Source: Crambe crambe
Lineage: Eukaryota > Porifera > Demospongiae > Poecilosclerida > Crambeidae
Assembly (NCBI GenBank): GCA_963924555.1
Contig: OZ004591.1
Coordinates: forward strand, 2,790,001-2,854,000
Length of the DNA: 64,000 bases
Direction: 5' to 3'
The notes below the pieces were generated by a model. The model ran no database searches and was not told the DNA's origin. It was given only the letters and a program-made list of their open reading frames with translations. The position numbers were made by a program, and so were the translations under genes. Positions 19,515-31,494 of the stretch are shown piece by piece (the stretch's first letter is position 1; every line of letters begins with the position of its first letter).

Positions 19515-19914
19515 TAGAATATGATACGCTGACATTCCTGCTCCTGATAGTGGCCGTTGAGTTACTAGCTCCAAAGATGTTGGTTGCTTCACAATGAAAG
19601 GGGACACCAGTTCTAAGAGCCGTGTCATTATAGGTAATAATAGCTACTAAAGTTCCATTATTAGCCACAGTAAAGTTGCCAGTCAATTCACTCTCTTCTC
19701 GGAACCACTTTATAGTGGGAGTAGGAGTCCCAGTCACTCCACATGGAATGATCAAGTTGCTGATCTGATCACCAGATCTAGAACTCTGAAGCATATCAGA
19801 AATTATCATTCTTTCAGGTGGTTCCATTGTAAAGCTAGGGGGTGTCCCAATATCTGATGGGGAAGAAGGACCAAAAAATGAGCTGGTTGAAATTAATTGG
19901 CTATGAGATGCACG
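19515..19914 (-). CDS. Ig (I-set) domain exon
   Basis: Exon of 400 bp between acceptor 'ttttctcag' (ends 19,915) and donor TCTA|gtaagt (19,514). It encodes a Ser-rich lead, then PPSFTMEPPERM, LIIPCGVTGTPTPTIKWF, NNGTLVAI and GVPFHCEATNIFGASNST. The B-strand Cys, C-strand Trp and F-strand Cys with the ANxxG motif make it an I-set Ig domain. It starts in phase 0 and ends in phase 1. It may belong to the same gene as the exons at 1-6,284, about 13 kb downstream across a transposon-filled intron, but no joining exon was found. Confidence 0.75.
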
Positions 19915-20273
19915 CTGAGAAAAGTTAGGTGCACAGAAAATTAATAGCTATAGCTATGTACATTGAACTCACTCGGGTGTCTGGTCAAGGATAGTCCTAT
20001 CAATAAGGACAATAGGCAAATACATTGCTCATAGAATTCTTGCTTGGTCATTACTCACTGATAGGATCATCTGCAAGTTCTATCTGCCGACGAAGCAAAT
20101 GTTAAAAGAGGCCGTCTGAAAAAGCCAATTAGCTACTTTTTTAAAAAAATTATTATTTTGACTCTTGTAACTAGCGTAACCCGCCCACGTGCCCGCGCTC
20201 ATTACTTACGCCATACGCAGTCTAATCGCCAGCGTTGGCGAGGCCCATAGGGCTAATACAACTTTAATTGCAC

Positions 20274-23122
20274 CATAGATACTATAACCTCCGGACACGG
20301 GATTGGAAACGGGTGGTTCGCGCGAGATTTTAGAATACAATCCGCGTTGTTTGCTGAGTCAGCAAAGACGTTGCCAAACAGTAGTGAAGGCAAGTATTTC
20401 GCAAATAATGGCTGAAGCTATAGGAGAAACGTCTTCAACTACAAGTAAGCATAGTAAGTTAAAGATTGTAACCTTAAATCCAGCTATGTAATTCACTTTT
20501 TAGGCCCCTCTCAGTGAGTCTGAGATATTAATTCAGGCAGTAAAAGAAGGTAGCTAATGGGTTTAAAATTCCTTCATCAGATGCTTCTGCATCTCTGTAA
20601 TGGATTAAAGCAAAACTTGAAAGCTGACATTCATTCCTGCAGTCCAGGCACCATGCATATAACTCTCTTGCAGCTAGCAAACTTGAAACAGCTCTGACTA
20701 TTTAAAGTCAGCTGTAAACAAAGGTGGGAGTTTATAATTATAGCATTTGTTCATCGGATGAATTCATCTTAATGTGGAAGAAAATGTGATGAATTTCCCA
20801 TCTTCCAGAATATCATCTGATTTTTTTTTTAGGTGAACATATGATGGGGGATCTACTGTTACAGCAGCATGTCCTTTCTCTTATCAAGAGCCACTTTGAG
20901 GTATGCTGCTGGATACATATATAGAACTGTGAAGGACAGAGTCCATGGTATACTATTGTAGGAGCAATTAAGAAATGTCATGTAGAAAAAAGATGAAATC
21001 ATGGGAGAAGTAATGAATTATATATTAGGATGAATGTCGAAATTGGAAAGGAGTTGCTGAAAATGATCATTGAAGGGTGGATCAAGATGAGGGAGTTCTC
21101 ATTTGGTGATGCGTGGTTGAAACTTTAAGCAGAAGTCCCTCCAACATTCTAAAGGTCCTCATCACCAATAAATCAAGAATTCATGCAGCATGCATATTTT
21201 TTCTGAATATATTATAATGATTCATTCATGTTTGGAAATCATTCTCCGCTTTGCATTTTCTTTTTCTAAATCAGGCTTGGAACTGTGAGCCCTGCAATTG
21301 CCTCTAACTGGACCTCTGCAAAATGCATTAATCACCCATAGTGCTTGAGTGTTGTTGATAAATTCCTTGACACTAGGATTATCATGAGTTCCACCTCTTT
21401 GTCGCTGGCACCCACAAAACTTTTCAGTGGATCCTGGCAAAGGTGCTCACTCAAATTTTTTTTTTTCACTCCATCAATGGAAAACAGAATATTCCATTAA
21501 TGATAATAGAATATTAGCAAGCTAACAAGAAGCTCTAGCTAGCTAGCTACCTGTCATTTTCAAACCCAGCAAGGTCTCAGGGCTAAGGAGATTTTCTTTT
21601 TCTCAACTTTGGAAAACCCTTTCATTGCTTTTATACTCCATCCAAATAGACAAGAAACTCTTCTTTTAGCCACTATATTATATAAAATAAAATGTAATAA
21701 TAAAAATCATCACAGGTAGGAGTTAGCCTCGTACCCAGGCCTTATTATTGAAATAAGGGCCTGGTATCCACTGTTTGCGCGTGCGCGACCCCAGCATCTA
21801 TGAATATCATTATAATGTGCCGATGACGATGTAGAGTGGGCGGTACTAATTAGATGACTCGATCTTTGCCGCAGGAACAAGACTCTGTAGCAAAGTTCTC
21901 CTTGGAAGCAGACTTTAATCACACTTCTTACACACTTCTTTCTCAGTCCTCTGACCTGATCCTCCATCCGGACCAGACTAGAACTGTGCTTCTCTTCCCA
22001 GCTAGCTACTACTTCTTTTTTCTTATTACGAATCTCGCGCGGCCGCCAGACCTTACTGAGACTAATAGAAGTTCTGGTGGTCCACTACAAACGGCAGAAC
22101 TTGGCTCTTTCCAGTCAGCAGTCAGACGTACAAATACTTCGTTTTTTAAACAGACCTGATGGGCCAGGCTCTGTTCCTCTACACTATGCTCTACATAAGG
22201 CAAGCCCGACTTCAGAAAAACAAGTAACTATCGTTTGTAGCCGACCTTATCGGTAGCTGAAGCTGGAGAAGCACCTTCCATTGTTCTAACTACTATCAGC
22301 CGTCATAGAAACAAGGCCCCGCCCAATTATTGTGACGTTTACGTATCCTAAAATTTCCGAAAGTGCACAAATTCACGGAAAAGCGTGAAAAATCAGCACA
22401 TGCGCAAACAGTGGATACCAGGCCCTTATTTTAATAAGGCCTGGGGACGAGGCTAAGGTAGGAGTATAACCATGCATTTAGTTCAGAGTTGACCCAATTT
22501 GGTTTTTAAAGTTTATGGTTATAGCATATTTATGATGTGTAACTTAAGGCTTACACTAAAAGTCAACTCCTCTAACTATGCACATGCAAAACTACTTTTA
22601 TTTTGCTACAACATCAACTAGTTATTTTTCATAGTAAACTTCTCCCAGACTGGTAAATTGAGCACACAATTACAAATATTAATGGCCTCCTGAACTTACA
22701 AAACCCAGATTTTTTCCCAGTAATATTCAAGTCTTAGGGGAAAAAAGCATTCTATAACAAACTTTATCTCTATGTATACCATTTGGTGGAAAAATTAATG
22801 CAAAATAGTTTAATTCAACACAGAAAACCTTTCACACAGTTTTCTTCTCCAGGAATTGACCAACCACGGTAAAACTAGCCATATTAATGAACTAGGGTTT
22901 AAATTTTTGTTTTAAGTATCAAAATGAGTAGTATAAAGTATTAGATAAATTATTTTCTTACCGGCTCGCTCTATTCATCCGCTTCAGAGCGCTGTCTTTA
23001 TTCTCCTTTTATGTGCAGTCAACAAAAATTACAACGCGGAGTGCACGCAAGCAATTCAATGGTTGTCATAGGCGCACGTGAGCCCGTTTCCAATCCCGTG
23101 TCCGGAGGTTATAGTATCTATG
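20274..23122. mobile_element. P-like TIR element, copy H1
   Basis: 2.85 kb. TIRs of about 38 bp start CATAGATACTATAACCTCC and include GGGATTGGAAAC (20299-20310; inverted at 23086-23097). Flanked by the 7-bp duplication ATTGCAC (20267-20273, 23123-23129). A short ATG exon (20408-20444, donor gtaagc) is present, but I could not follow a transposase. Contains a MULE-like MITE. Confidence 0.8.
21724..22455. mobile_element. MULE-like MITE with 10-bp target duplication
   Basis: 732 bp; TIRs TAGCCTCGTACCCAGGCCTT / AAGGCCTGGGGACGAGGCTA of over 50 bp including 'ccagtggataccaggccc'-type inner parts. Flanked by AGGTAGGAGT at 21714-21723 and 22456-22465. A 9-10-bp duplication with long TIRs fits Mutator-like elements. 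No transposase. Confidence 0.85.
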
Positions 23123-23129
23123 ATTGCAC

Positions 23130-25832
23130 AGACACGCACTTTTATCACTCACCAGTTTACGGAAGTATCCGGAGAGAGTATTTGTGGTCAAATTCACTTC
23201 TTTTAGTTGTAGTGCCGAGATTTTCCCTTTACAGAAGGCATAAAGCTGCCTGTAGCTGCACCTTGCACGGTACTAACTCCACTATAATTTTAATAGCAAA
23301 TGCACTCTGCGCGCGAAGCAGCTGCTACATTTTTGTGGTCTTTGATGTTGTGATAATCAATCTTCACACTTCCTGCCACTACTTCGAAGGTATGTAGAGC
23401 TCCTCCTATTATAAGTGGCATGTTATGCGTAATAAAATTAACTGTCCATTAGTGTATGTCTATAATACAGCCTTTGCTTTATAGAGCCTTTGAATGCTAC
23501 TCATAGCTTGAAGCTATACTGTTCATTGAATATACAACAATTAGTAATGGCCTACTGAATAAGAATGGTGTGTTGCTATTAGCTAGCAGTAGTCCATCCA
23601 AATCTTTTACTATAGCTATACACACACTATAGCAATGACAACCCTTGCCCATGGACCATGTCACTCTGTAAGCAGTGATCATTCAGATACACACTTAACA
23701 ATATTGATTGACTATTAATCATCATGGGACACTTTCAGACACGGATACCTCTGCCAGGCTTCCATGAAGCAAATCAAAAGGAAAACCCTTAGCTAATATT
23801 AAAAATTTCCATCCTTGATGGCTGCCCAACCAAGCATGCAGGTAGCTACAAACAGAAACAATTTGTTGTAGCTATTCAGAACTGTAAAAAACTGACATAC
23901 AGCACCACCAATCTTTTAATACCCCAGGCCAACCCCAGATAAAGTTGATATTCTCTCTTGATAGGTACAGATGTGTATCACATTGATACTATTATGTTTC
24001 CTGGGAATAAGATTTTCATCCAATTGAGCAAGAGTTACACTAAAGATGCTATAGGTTCCTGAATCAGAATGCCCTTATCTCTCTTTGAACTCTATCACAG
24101 AAGAGCTACTACCACACTTTATGTCTGTACTCCTTTTTCATGGGATTGGGAATACCAGTTTTCTCTCTACATTCTATCATTTTTCTCCTTCGACTTGTTG
24201 GTTGTGGATATTTTAGAGTACATTCATCATGATTTCAGCAATCTTCACGAGTCACCCTCTTTTATTCAATGAAATCAGAGTCTCTCCATGACTTGCATTA
24301 TCATCAGGAGAACAGTGTGGGAGCGAGCAGACATGACCATGCCCTCTACCGAAGCTCTAAAGCTCCACTGGAATCGCTCCCTGTGGTATTAGAGATGTGG
24401 CATCATGCAACTTCCAACGACATTGATCTTCCAGGTAAGTTAGCTGTTTGAGAAATCTAATTAAGATTCGATTTCTAGCTCACTGACACACATATATACA
24501 TTTACCTATATAGCTGGAAATGGTTGGATGGAAAAGTTCAAAGTGTCTTAGACGTTCCTGAAAACATGGCAAGAGTTCAGGAGAGGTTGGATTTTGTTTT
24601 CAATGGGTGTGGTTAAAAATTGACAAGCATACAAATGTGGACCAGGATGCAAGTGTGTCAACTGCTACCATGACAACAGTCTCAATCATCCTGAAGCAGT
24701 GATGGAGCTGTAAACATTGATGGACTTCAGAAACAGAATGAAGAATTGATAGGAGATAATATAGAGAGTGATGAAGAACATGAACTAAATGAAAGACAGG
24801 ATGAATGGGTGTGACATTTGCATTTTACAATACTTACATCCACAAAATTGCTACTGTATATTATACAAGCAATACTACACAGGATCCAGCTAGAATCTGA
24901 AGTGTCCACTGCTAGGAACGAAAATTCTAGCAAGAAACACTATGACGTAATGAAACTAGCCAAGCAACAGAGGCAACATATAGCTGAATTTTCTGCCTGT
25001 CTATAGCTTGCAACAATGTTTACTGTGCAGTAATACTTACCTAGGTTTCATCTTTAGCCGAAAGTGCTTTCCATATTGCTTCTTCGGCTTCTAAGAGGCA
25101 GTTACAGTCCATACAAAACACCTGCACAGTTTCTGTTTTTTGATTACAATTTATGACGTCATCGTACGTGCACTGGCGATAGACTGAATAGTGTCATTTC
25201 ATTGCAAGAGTTTGATTTTTGATACAAGATAATATATACCATAAATATCTATTGAGTCAATGCATGTCTTATACTGAAGAGGAGAAATGGTTTTTGACCG
25301 CAATTAGTATTTTTATCAGCCATGATTTCATGCACTGAGAATTTAGGTCTAGTAAAGTATTATTTATCAAGAGGAGGGTGAGTGGTTAAAATTTCATATA
25401 AGAAGTTTTCAGAAGTCATGATAGCCATAAGTGGAGAGTAACCAACACACAACACACCTGCTTCTTTTTTTCCATTAAAATTGTGCCCATTACGTCACTT
25501 CCGGTTTATTATTGCGCAACACCCATTTTACTTACGGCGCATGCGCATTAAAGGCTGCGATGTATTAATCAGTTGCTATGCTACTTAGGCTCACTCCACG
25601 ACCCATCCGCTGCAGATATGGCATCCTGCGAGCTATGCTACACAAATGCTTACAGTGGTCTGAAACTGAATGCTGAATTTTCAACAATTGGCCTTGGCAA
25701 CCTGAAAACTGCACATGCTCAGACAGCACGTTAATAATTCATCGTTGCAAAAATTAAAAGCTCGCAAAATCCACCAATTATGGCAATAAGTGAAATAAGT
25801 GAAAGTAAACAATAATAATTATGATGAGCTGT
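23130..25832. other. 2.7 kb with no recognised feature
   Basis: AT-rich, only short unconnected open frames on both strands, no repeat ends recognised. It could hold regulatory sequence or old unrecognisable transposons. Confidence 0.4.
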
Positions 25833-25917
25833 CCATAGATAGTATAATTATTATTACCGCCCGGCCCGGGATTGGAAACGGTACTGTTGATTTCACTTCC
25901 CTTCGAACTTCCGTTGT

Positions 25918-26045
25918 AGTAGTGAAATGGGGCCCCCTGGTTTTGGGACCCCCCATCCCCAAATCACTAGAGATTTAGGGCTGGGGGGGCCCCATGCAAC
26001 TAGGGTTATGGGGACCCCATAGTCCCCATATTCCTAGGGCTATAG
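25918..26045. repeat. G/C-run block (ggggcccc) left of satellite
   Basis: Repeated 'gaaatggggccccc', 'gggaccccc' and 'ggggaccccatag' motifs. A similar block with 'gggggccccatttcact' occurs at 30,345-30,475. Confidence 0.7.
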
Positions 26046-26132
26046 GGACCAGTCAGTGATATGGGGCTCTCTCAATTTTCCAAGCTTCCTAGCAAAATAA
26101 AAGTTTTTGCTATAGGGACCAGTCAGTGATAT

Positions 26133-27857
26133 CATAGATACTATAAACTACGTGTACGGGATTGGAAACGGCACATTAACCCGTTGAATCCGTGTCCGAG
26201 GGCGTGGCCTTGCTTAACTCTATCCGCGAGCAACGTAACGCGGGAGATTGCCGCTGCATCGAGCTAAGCTAGCTACTGATCTCTGTGATCCTCTGAGTTA
26301 CCTATGGCCACTTGCATTCCACAAGTTAAAGGTTAGCTGACAACTTATTATTGTATAAAAAAGGGAGAGAAAAAAATGAAAAATAGGTAGCTAGGTGATA
26401 TTTAAGTTAGAGGCTACTTCATATCTGCAGATAGTTGTGTGGAAGCTATAAAAGCTGCTTGCCATAATATGAGCATGGATGCAGATTATGATACCTCCGT
26501 GGATAATTGTAAGATTTTAATTGACATGGCTACTAAGTTATATGAGCTATACCAGCAACCCAATTCCATTATTACTGAGTTCAGTAAATGGCTTCTAGAT
26601 TCTATCTCAAAAATCATTACAAAAGGTATAGAAAATTTTCAAGTATTAAGGAAAAATTATGGATTGAGTTTCACTCACTCTGGAGTTCATCTTCATTTAT
26701 TGATAAGTGGGTGAAATTCCTCACTGATTGTGGCATAACCATTGAGCCCCTATTTTATCAGCAACTTACTCTGAATTTATTCATCTCACTGATAGAAAAA
26801 GCATTACCTGTGACAGTTGATGATGATGTACACACCAATATAAAGGAGCTAATATACGAAGGACAGTGTGCAATTAGGTATATTGGAGGCTACATAGTCA
26901 GATCCATTCACAAAGACTGCACAGTCAAAGAAATTTTACTTGGACTTGACGACTTACAACAGTGACGATAACATGGAACCATCTGAATCGGAGGAATGGA
27001 TGTGTGGTGTGCCATCGATAGGGGAGGTTTAATCCACAGCTTTTATTATACCCTATGTGCCATAGAATATAGTACACGGTGCCATTTTAATATAACAGGA
27101 ATAGATACTCTCCCATGCACATTAACAAGATGTTCTGAATGATTATCTCCCCTAATTCTGCCTCTTTTACATCTCTGCAGATTCGACCCAATCATCACTA
27201 GCACTGTGAGACTGTTGCTGTCTTTTAGCATTGGAATACATACATTTCTTTGACTCATAGCTATAATTCAATTTTAATAATAGTCATTTTCAAAAAAGTG
27301 TAACAAAGTAACTGTTTTCTCTAGGATCAAAAGCTTGTTACAGGTACATATGGTAAGCATTGCTCTACCACTTTCAGTAGAGTGGTAGGCATTTTAGCTA
27401 ATAGTAATGTAGGAAGTGTTACTACAGTTGAACTGGTTTTTTTCATCCAAATTGTTCACTCTGCTGAATGTAATAGTATTACATGACTTAAAATATGGTT
27501 AAGTACATGTAAGAAACTATTCTTCAACTAATTTTCATTGTCATTACTGTTCACTGTGAGTTCTAGGCAAGTTAATGTTACTAACATGCAAAAAAAGTAG
27601 CCATTTTCACGGTAACTAGAGTTTATGAACTATTTCTGCAACTCTTTCGTGTAAAAGCTTTGCATAGTTACCTTGCTAATCCACCGCAGGAACTATTCCT
27701 CCTTTGGAGATGAACTTGGGATGCGTAGAACACGCGAAATTCGCCAAAACAGGAAACTAACTTGTCTAGGAAACCTCGGACAAGGATGAATTACATTGCC
27801 ATATACGGATGCGGGGGCGGGTTTCCAATCCCGTACACGTAGTTTATAGTATCTATG
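26133..27857 (+). mobile_element. P-like TIR element, copy H2
   Basis: 1,725 bp; near-perfect TIRs starting CATAGATACTATAAACTACG and including GGGATTGGAAAC (26158-26169; 27821-27832). Flanked by GTGATAT at 26126-26132 and 27858-27864, a sequence taken from the satellite unit. Contains a transposase remnant. Confidence 0.85.
26304..27040 (+). pseudogene. P-element-like transposase remnant
   Basis: Exon 1 (26304-26331, MATCIPQVK, donor gttagc) joins in phase 1 to exon 2 at 26,431 (DSCVEAIKAACHN...). After a frame change near 26,620-26,650 come IKEKLWIEFHSLWSS and FIDKWVKFLTDCG, then AIRYIGGYIVRSIHKDC and, after further shifts near 26,965-27,020, EEWMC and AIDRGGLIH. A (A/L)xYxxGY(I/V)xR segment followed by an NRGGL/DRGGL motif is what I know from the C-terminal end of P-element/THAP9-type transposases. 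No THAP finger is seen, so the N-terminus is missing or divergent. Confidence 0.5.
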
Positions 27858-29224
27858 GTGATATGGGGCCCCCTCAATTTTCCAAGCTTCCTAGCAAAAT
27901 AAAAGCTTTTGCTATAGGGACCAGTCAGTGATATGGGGCCCCCTCAATTTTCAGAATAAAAGCTTTTGCTATAGGGACCAGTCAGTGATATGGGGCTCCC
28001 TCAATTTTCCAAGCTTCCTAGCAAAATAAAAGCTATAGGGACCAGTCAGTGATATGGGGCTCCCTCAATTCTCCAAGCTTCCTAGCAAAATAAGCTATAG
28101 GGACCAGTCAGTGATATGGGGCTCCCTCAATTTTCCAAGCTTCCTAGCAAAATAAGCTATAGGGACCAGTCAGTGATATGGGGCTCCCTCAATTCTCCAA
28201 GCTTCCTAGCAAAATAAAAGCGTTTGCTATAGGGACCAGTCAGTGATATGGGGTCCCCTCAATTTTCCAAGCTTCCTACAAAATAAAAGCTTTTGTATAG
28301 GGACCAGTCAGTGATATGGGGCCCCCTCAATTTTCAAAATAAAAGCTTTTGCTATAGGGACCAGTCAGTGATAATTATGGGGCTCCCTCAATTTTTCAAG
28401 CTTCCTAGAAAAATAAAAGCTATAGAGACCAGTCAGTGATATGGGGCCCCTCAATTTTCCAAGCTTCCTAGCAAAATAAAAGCTATAGGGACCAGTCAGT
28501 GATATGGGGCCCCCTCAATTTTCCAAGCTTCCTAGCAAAATAAAAGCTTTTGTATAGGGACCAGTCAGTGATATGGGGCCCCCTCAATTTTCAAAATACT
28601 GAAAAGCTTTTGCTATAGGGACCAGTCAGTGATATGGGGCTCCCTCAATTTTCCAAGCTTTCTAGCAAAATAAAAGCTATAGGGACCAGTCAGTGATATG
28701 GGGCCCCCTCAATTTTCCAAGCTTCCTAGCAAAATAAAAGCTTTTGCTATAGGGACCAGTCAGTGATATGGGGCCCCCTCAATTTTCCAAGCTTCCTAGC
28801 AAAATAAAAGCTTTTGTATAGGGACCAGTCAGTGATATGGGGCCCCCTCAATTTTCAAAATACTGAAAAGCTTTTGCTATAGGGACCAGTCAGTGATATG
28901 GGGCTCCCTCAATTTTCCAAGCTTCCTAGCAAAATAAAAGCTTTTGCTATAGGGACCAGTCAGTGATATGGGGCTCCCTCAATTTTCCAAGCTTCCTAGC
29001 AAAATAAAAGCTGTCAGTGATATGGGGCTCCCTCAGTTTTCCAAGCTTCCTAACAAAATAAAAGCTTATGGTGTCTGAATATTGTCCTCCCAAAATTTGT
29101 CCCAGTGGACAATTTTCACCAGTGAATAATGTCCATAATTCACTGTCCCCCCTCAGTGAATAATGAAATCCTCAAGGCTGAAGAATTGTCACTGCATGGA
29201 TGCGAGAGAGAGATTGGTAGTTTT

Positions 29225-29430
29225 CTCCAGTCTAGCTAGACATCTCAGACTACATCTGCTTCTCTACAAATGCAACTAGGGCAGCATCGAACAACAAACT
29301 GGAGTACAAGTTTAATCACACCATCGTGGGCCGCCACTTCTATTTCAGCAGAATATCACGGCTGTGGAACTCAATGCCTCAAGTGAATCTTGAAAAGTCA
29401 TTCAAAGCTCAACTTTTACAGTTTTCATGG
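29225..29430 (+). mobile_element. LINE 3'-end fragment
   Basis: Plus-strand translation: DYICFSTNATRAASNNKL, then RHFYFSRISRLWNSMPQVN, then KSFKAQL, the typical end of CR1/L2-like ORF2 proteins. No further RT sequence upstream. Confidence 0.65.
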
Positions 29431-29561
29431 CACATTTCATGAACAACTTTAATCAAGCCAGGCTATGTACATATCATATATGCTGTCCTTGCTCAATATG
29501 TCTGGCAACATGTTTCACTATGCTTTAGTTCTGTAGTACCAAACTCTTTATCAATAACATG

Positions 29562-29821
29562 TTGAGAAGTCAAAAAAAATCACCTTGAAAGAAGCATGGA
29601 AGAAGCGTGGTAAAACTCTAGCTATATGTCACTTGCTAGATGAGAAAATGTCATCTTGGTCCACAACTGGAATAGTTCTACCACAAAAAAAAATTGAGAA
29701 GTCAAAAAAAATCACCTTGAAAGAAGCATGGAAGAAGCGTGGTAAAACTCTAGCTATATGTCACTTGCTAGATGAGAAAATGTCATCTTGGTCCACAACT
29801 GGAATAGTTCTACCACAAAAT
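29562..29821 (+). repeat. Tandem 132-bp duplication with an open frame
   Basis: Two almost identical units (29562-29693, 29694-29821) each encode ITLKEAWKKRGKTLAICHLL and DEKMSSWSTTGIVLPQ; the unit is 44 codons, so the frame stays open for 84 codons. I do not recognise the peptide. The copies begin 'ttgagaagtc' followed by an A-run. Confidence 0.7.
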
Positions 29822-30344
29822 AGCTATCTAGCTAGGTGAGGTTCCCTATTTTCTACTCAGTAAGCTGTGTCACATAACACTAGAAAAGTGTCTCAGTCTG
29901 CATGGTCAAAGTCACAGAGTCTATGAAAGCAAGTCAGAAAATTCACACTCGATCGTGGTTATAATACTCCAACTGACTAAATAGCTATGAGGAATCTATG
30001 TATCTTTGCCTCTTATATGCAATGCATGCCAGCTAGCCCAAGTCAATGGCGCCTACCTCACACAGTTAGCCCCCTGAAACTCATGGCAGCTAGCTATGCA
30101 TGCCTAGATGAACAGGGCAGGCACGCATGAACCTAGTGTCTCTAGGGGCTAACTCCAAGAAGCTCTGCCCACCAAATCAACACATCAGCCTAGCGCCTAT
30201 AGCAATTTTTATATGCTGCAGTTTTGTGGATCTTCCTCCTCCTCATTCTTAGACTGCTTGTCATAGCCATCAGGATACACTCCACCTGTCAATTTGATGG
30301 CTGTGTAGGAATACTGACATAGCTATTCCCAGCTGATTGCCAGC

Positions 30345-30475
30345 ACGCGTGCGTGGGCCCCATTTCACTGGGGGGAGCCCCAAAATACTAGCGCTTTGAG
30401 GCCCCCCTGGGGGCCCCATTTCACTAGTGATATACGGCCGGGGGGCCCCATATCACGGGGGGCCCCATATCGCTC
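30345..30475. repeat. G/C-run block right of satellite
   Basis: 'gggccccatttcact' occurs twice and 'ggggccccatatc' twice; related to 25,918-26,045. Confidence 0.65.
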
Positions 30476-31263
30476 CTACACTGGTATTAAATGATCAATA
30501 GTGTCAATATCATTTATAGACTGCAATATTGACCCTAAAAATTGTTCCGGCATTGCAGCTCCTGTCTCTCTAGTAACTGTGCCGGATTGATTCCAGCAAA
30601 ATTATGTTGGTAACTCTGATGACTGCATCTTGGCATTGAAATTCATTGACAATTTTGATGGTATTTTATTATCAGCAACTCTGCATCAATTTACTTGTAC
30701 ATGCAAATCTATCTGAGCTGGAGAGGATATTGTGTAGTATAATTATTGTGTAGTAGCCTCCTCAGCTGATGAATAAGGAGAGGAAGAAGAGTCCATCGCA
30801 TCACTAGTAACATGCACTGTATGTATTTCACATTATCACTGTATGTACTGTACATGTAATACCATAATTATTAGATTTTAATCGCGCGCGCGTTGACTTC
30901 ATAACAACACGGATTGCCCGTGGAATTGGTTCCGTTTCCAATCCCGGGGCGGTATTATACTATCGATGTTCTGTTGGAAGTGCATCTCGAGAGGGAAGGA
31001 AATGCTTATTAGTAGCCGCTGGCAGTCATAGCAACGATCATAAGGTATTGAGTTGGTAGTAAATCACCTGTTCTCTGTCCTAATGTGGGAGAGAAAAAGA
31101 TGGGATTTACATTCTGAAATCCTAATCCAGATTCATCTCAGACAATACTTTTCTCCGCCTTCACAAAATCCACTGGTGAGCATTTGAATGCGTGGCCTTT
31201 GGAAGAGAGGGCACCTCTAATGCACTGGATGGCTGATCTTAGTAGCGCAAATGAGATTGTGCA

Positions 31264-31494
31264 TCATAGCCAGTTCATTGTCTGGCTGTATTGTTGGTCC
31301 CACTTGATGGATAATTTAGAAGTCCGTGTTTTGTAGAAATTTGTGGCCTCCCTTGCAAAACCTCCACTAGCAGACAACACAAGAAGGGTGAAAGTACCAT
31401 GCTCGATTTCCCATACACATTGTTCGTATGGTCTTTTCTCATGTTTCATGTAGCATTTTTGTAGATAGTGTGGTGTTTCTGTTTGATGCGGCAT
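31264..31494 (-). pseudogene. Retroelement protein fragment
   Basis: Minus strand encodes CVWEIEHGTFTLLVLSASGG, then EATNFYKTRTSKLSIKWDQQ and YSQTMNWL. Similar EHG(S/T)FTPLVF-SxxGG segments occur near the C-terminus of RT proteins in invertebrate retroelements. Isolated fragment; class not assigned. Confidence 0.5.

Larger units (their letters stand above)
26038..29066. repeat. ~70-bp satellite array, split by P-like element
   Basis: About 19-20 units built from 'gatatggggccccctcaatt', 'ttccaagcttcctagcaaaa', 'taaaagcttttgctataggg' and 'accagtcagt'. Full units are about 70 bp; common variants lack 'ttttgct' or the 'ccaagcttcctagcaaa' block (57-63 bp). Two units lie left of the element at 26,133-27,857 and the rest to the right. 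Confidence 0.9.
25833..30968. mobile_element. P-like TIR element, copy H3 (composite, contains satellite)
   Basis: Ends CATAGATAGTATAAT ... GGGATTGGAAAC (25868-25879) and GTTTCCAATCCC (30934-30945) ... CATCGATAGTATAAT (reverse complement). The ends are related but not identical, and flanks do not give a clean 7-bp duplication. It may be a real large element or two unrelated ends. Confidence 0.45.

Noticed and set aside
20040..20100. Extra 25-bp exon upstream of the Ig exon (gtgagt donor near 20,055)
   Set aside because: Joining it introduces a stop in the Ig exon.
21854..22203. Open frames within the MULE-like MITE as a captured gene
   Set aside because: No recognised motif, and overlapping frames on both strands in a GC-richer element interior.
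24069..24451. Two adjacent plus-strand frames (67 and 60 codons)
   Set aside because: No recognisable domain, no splice logic, AT-rich context; likely chance.
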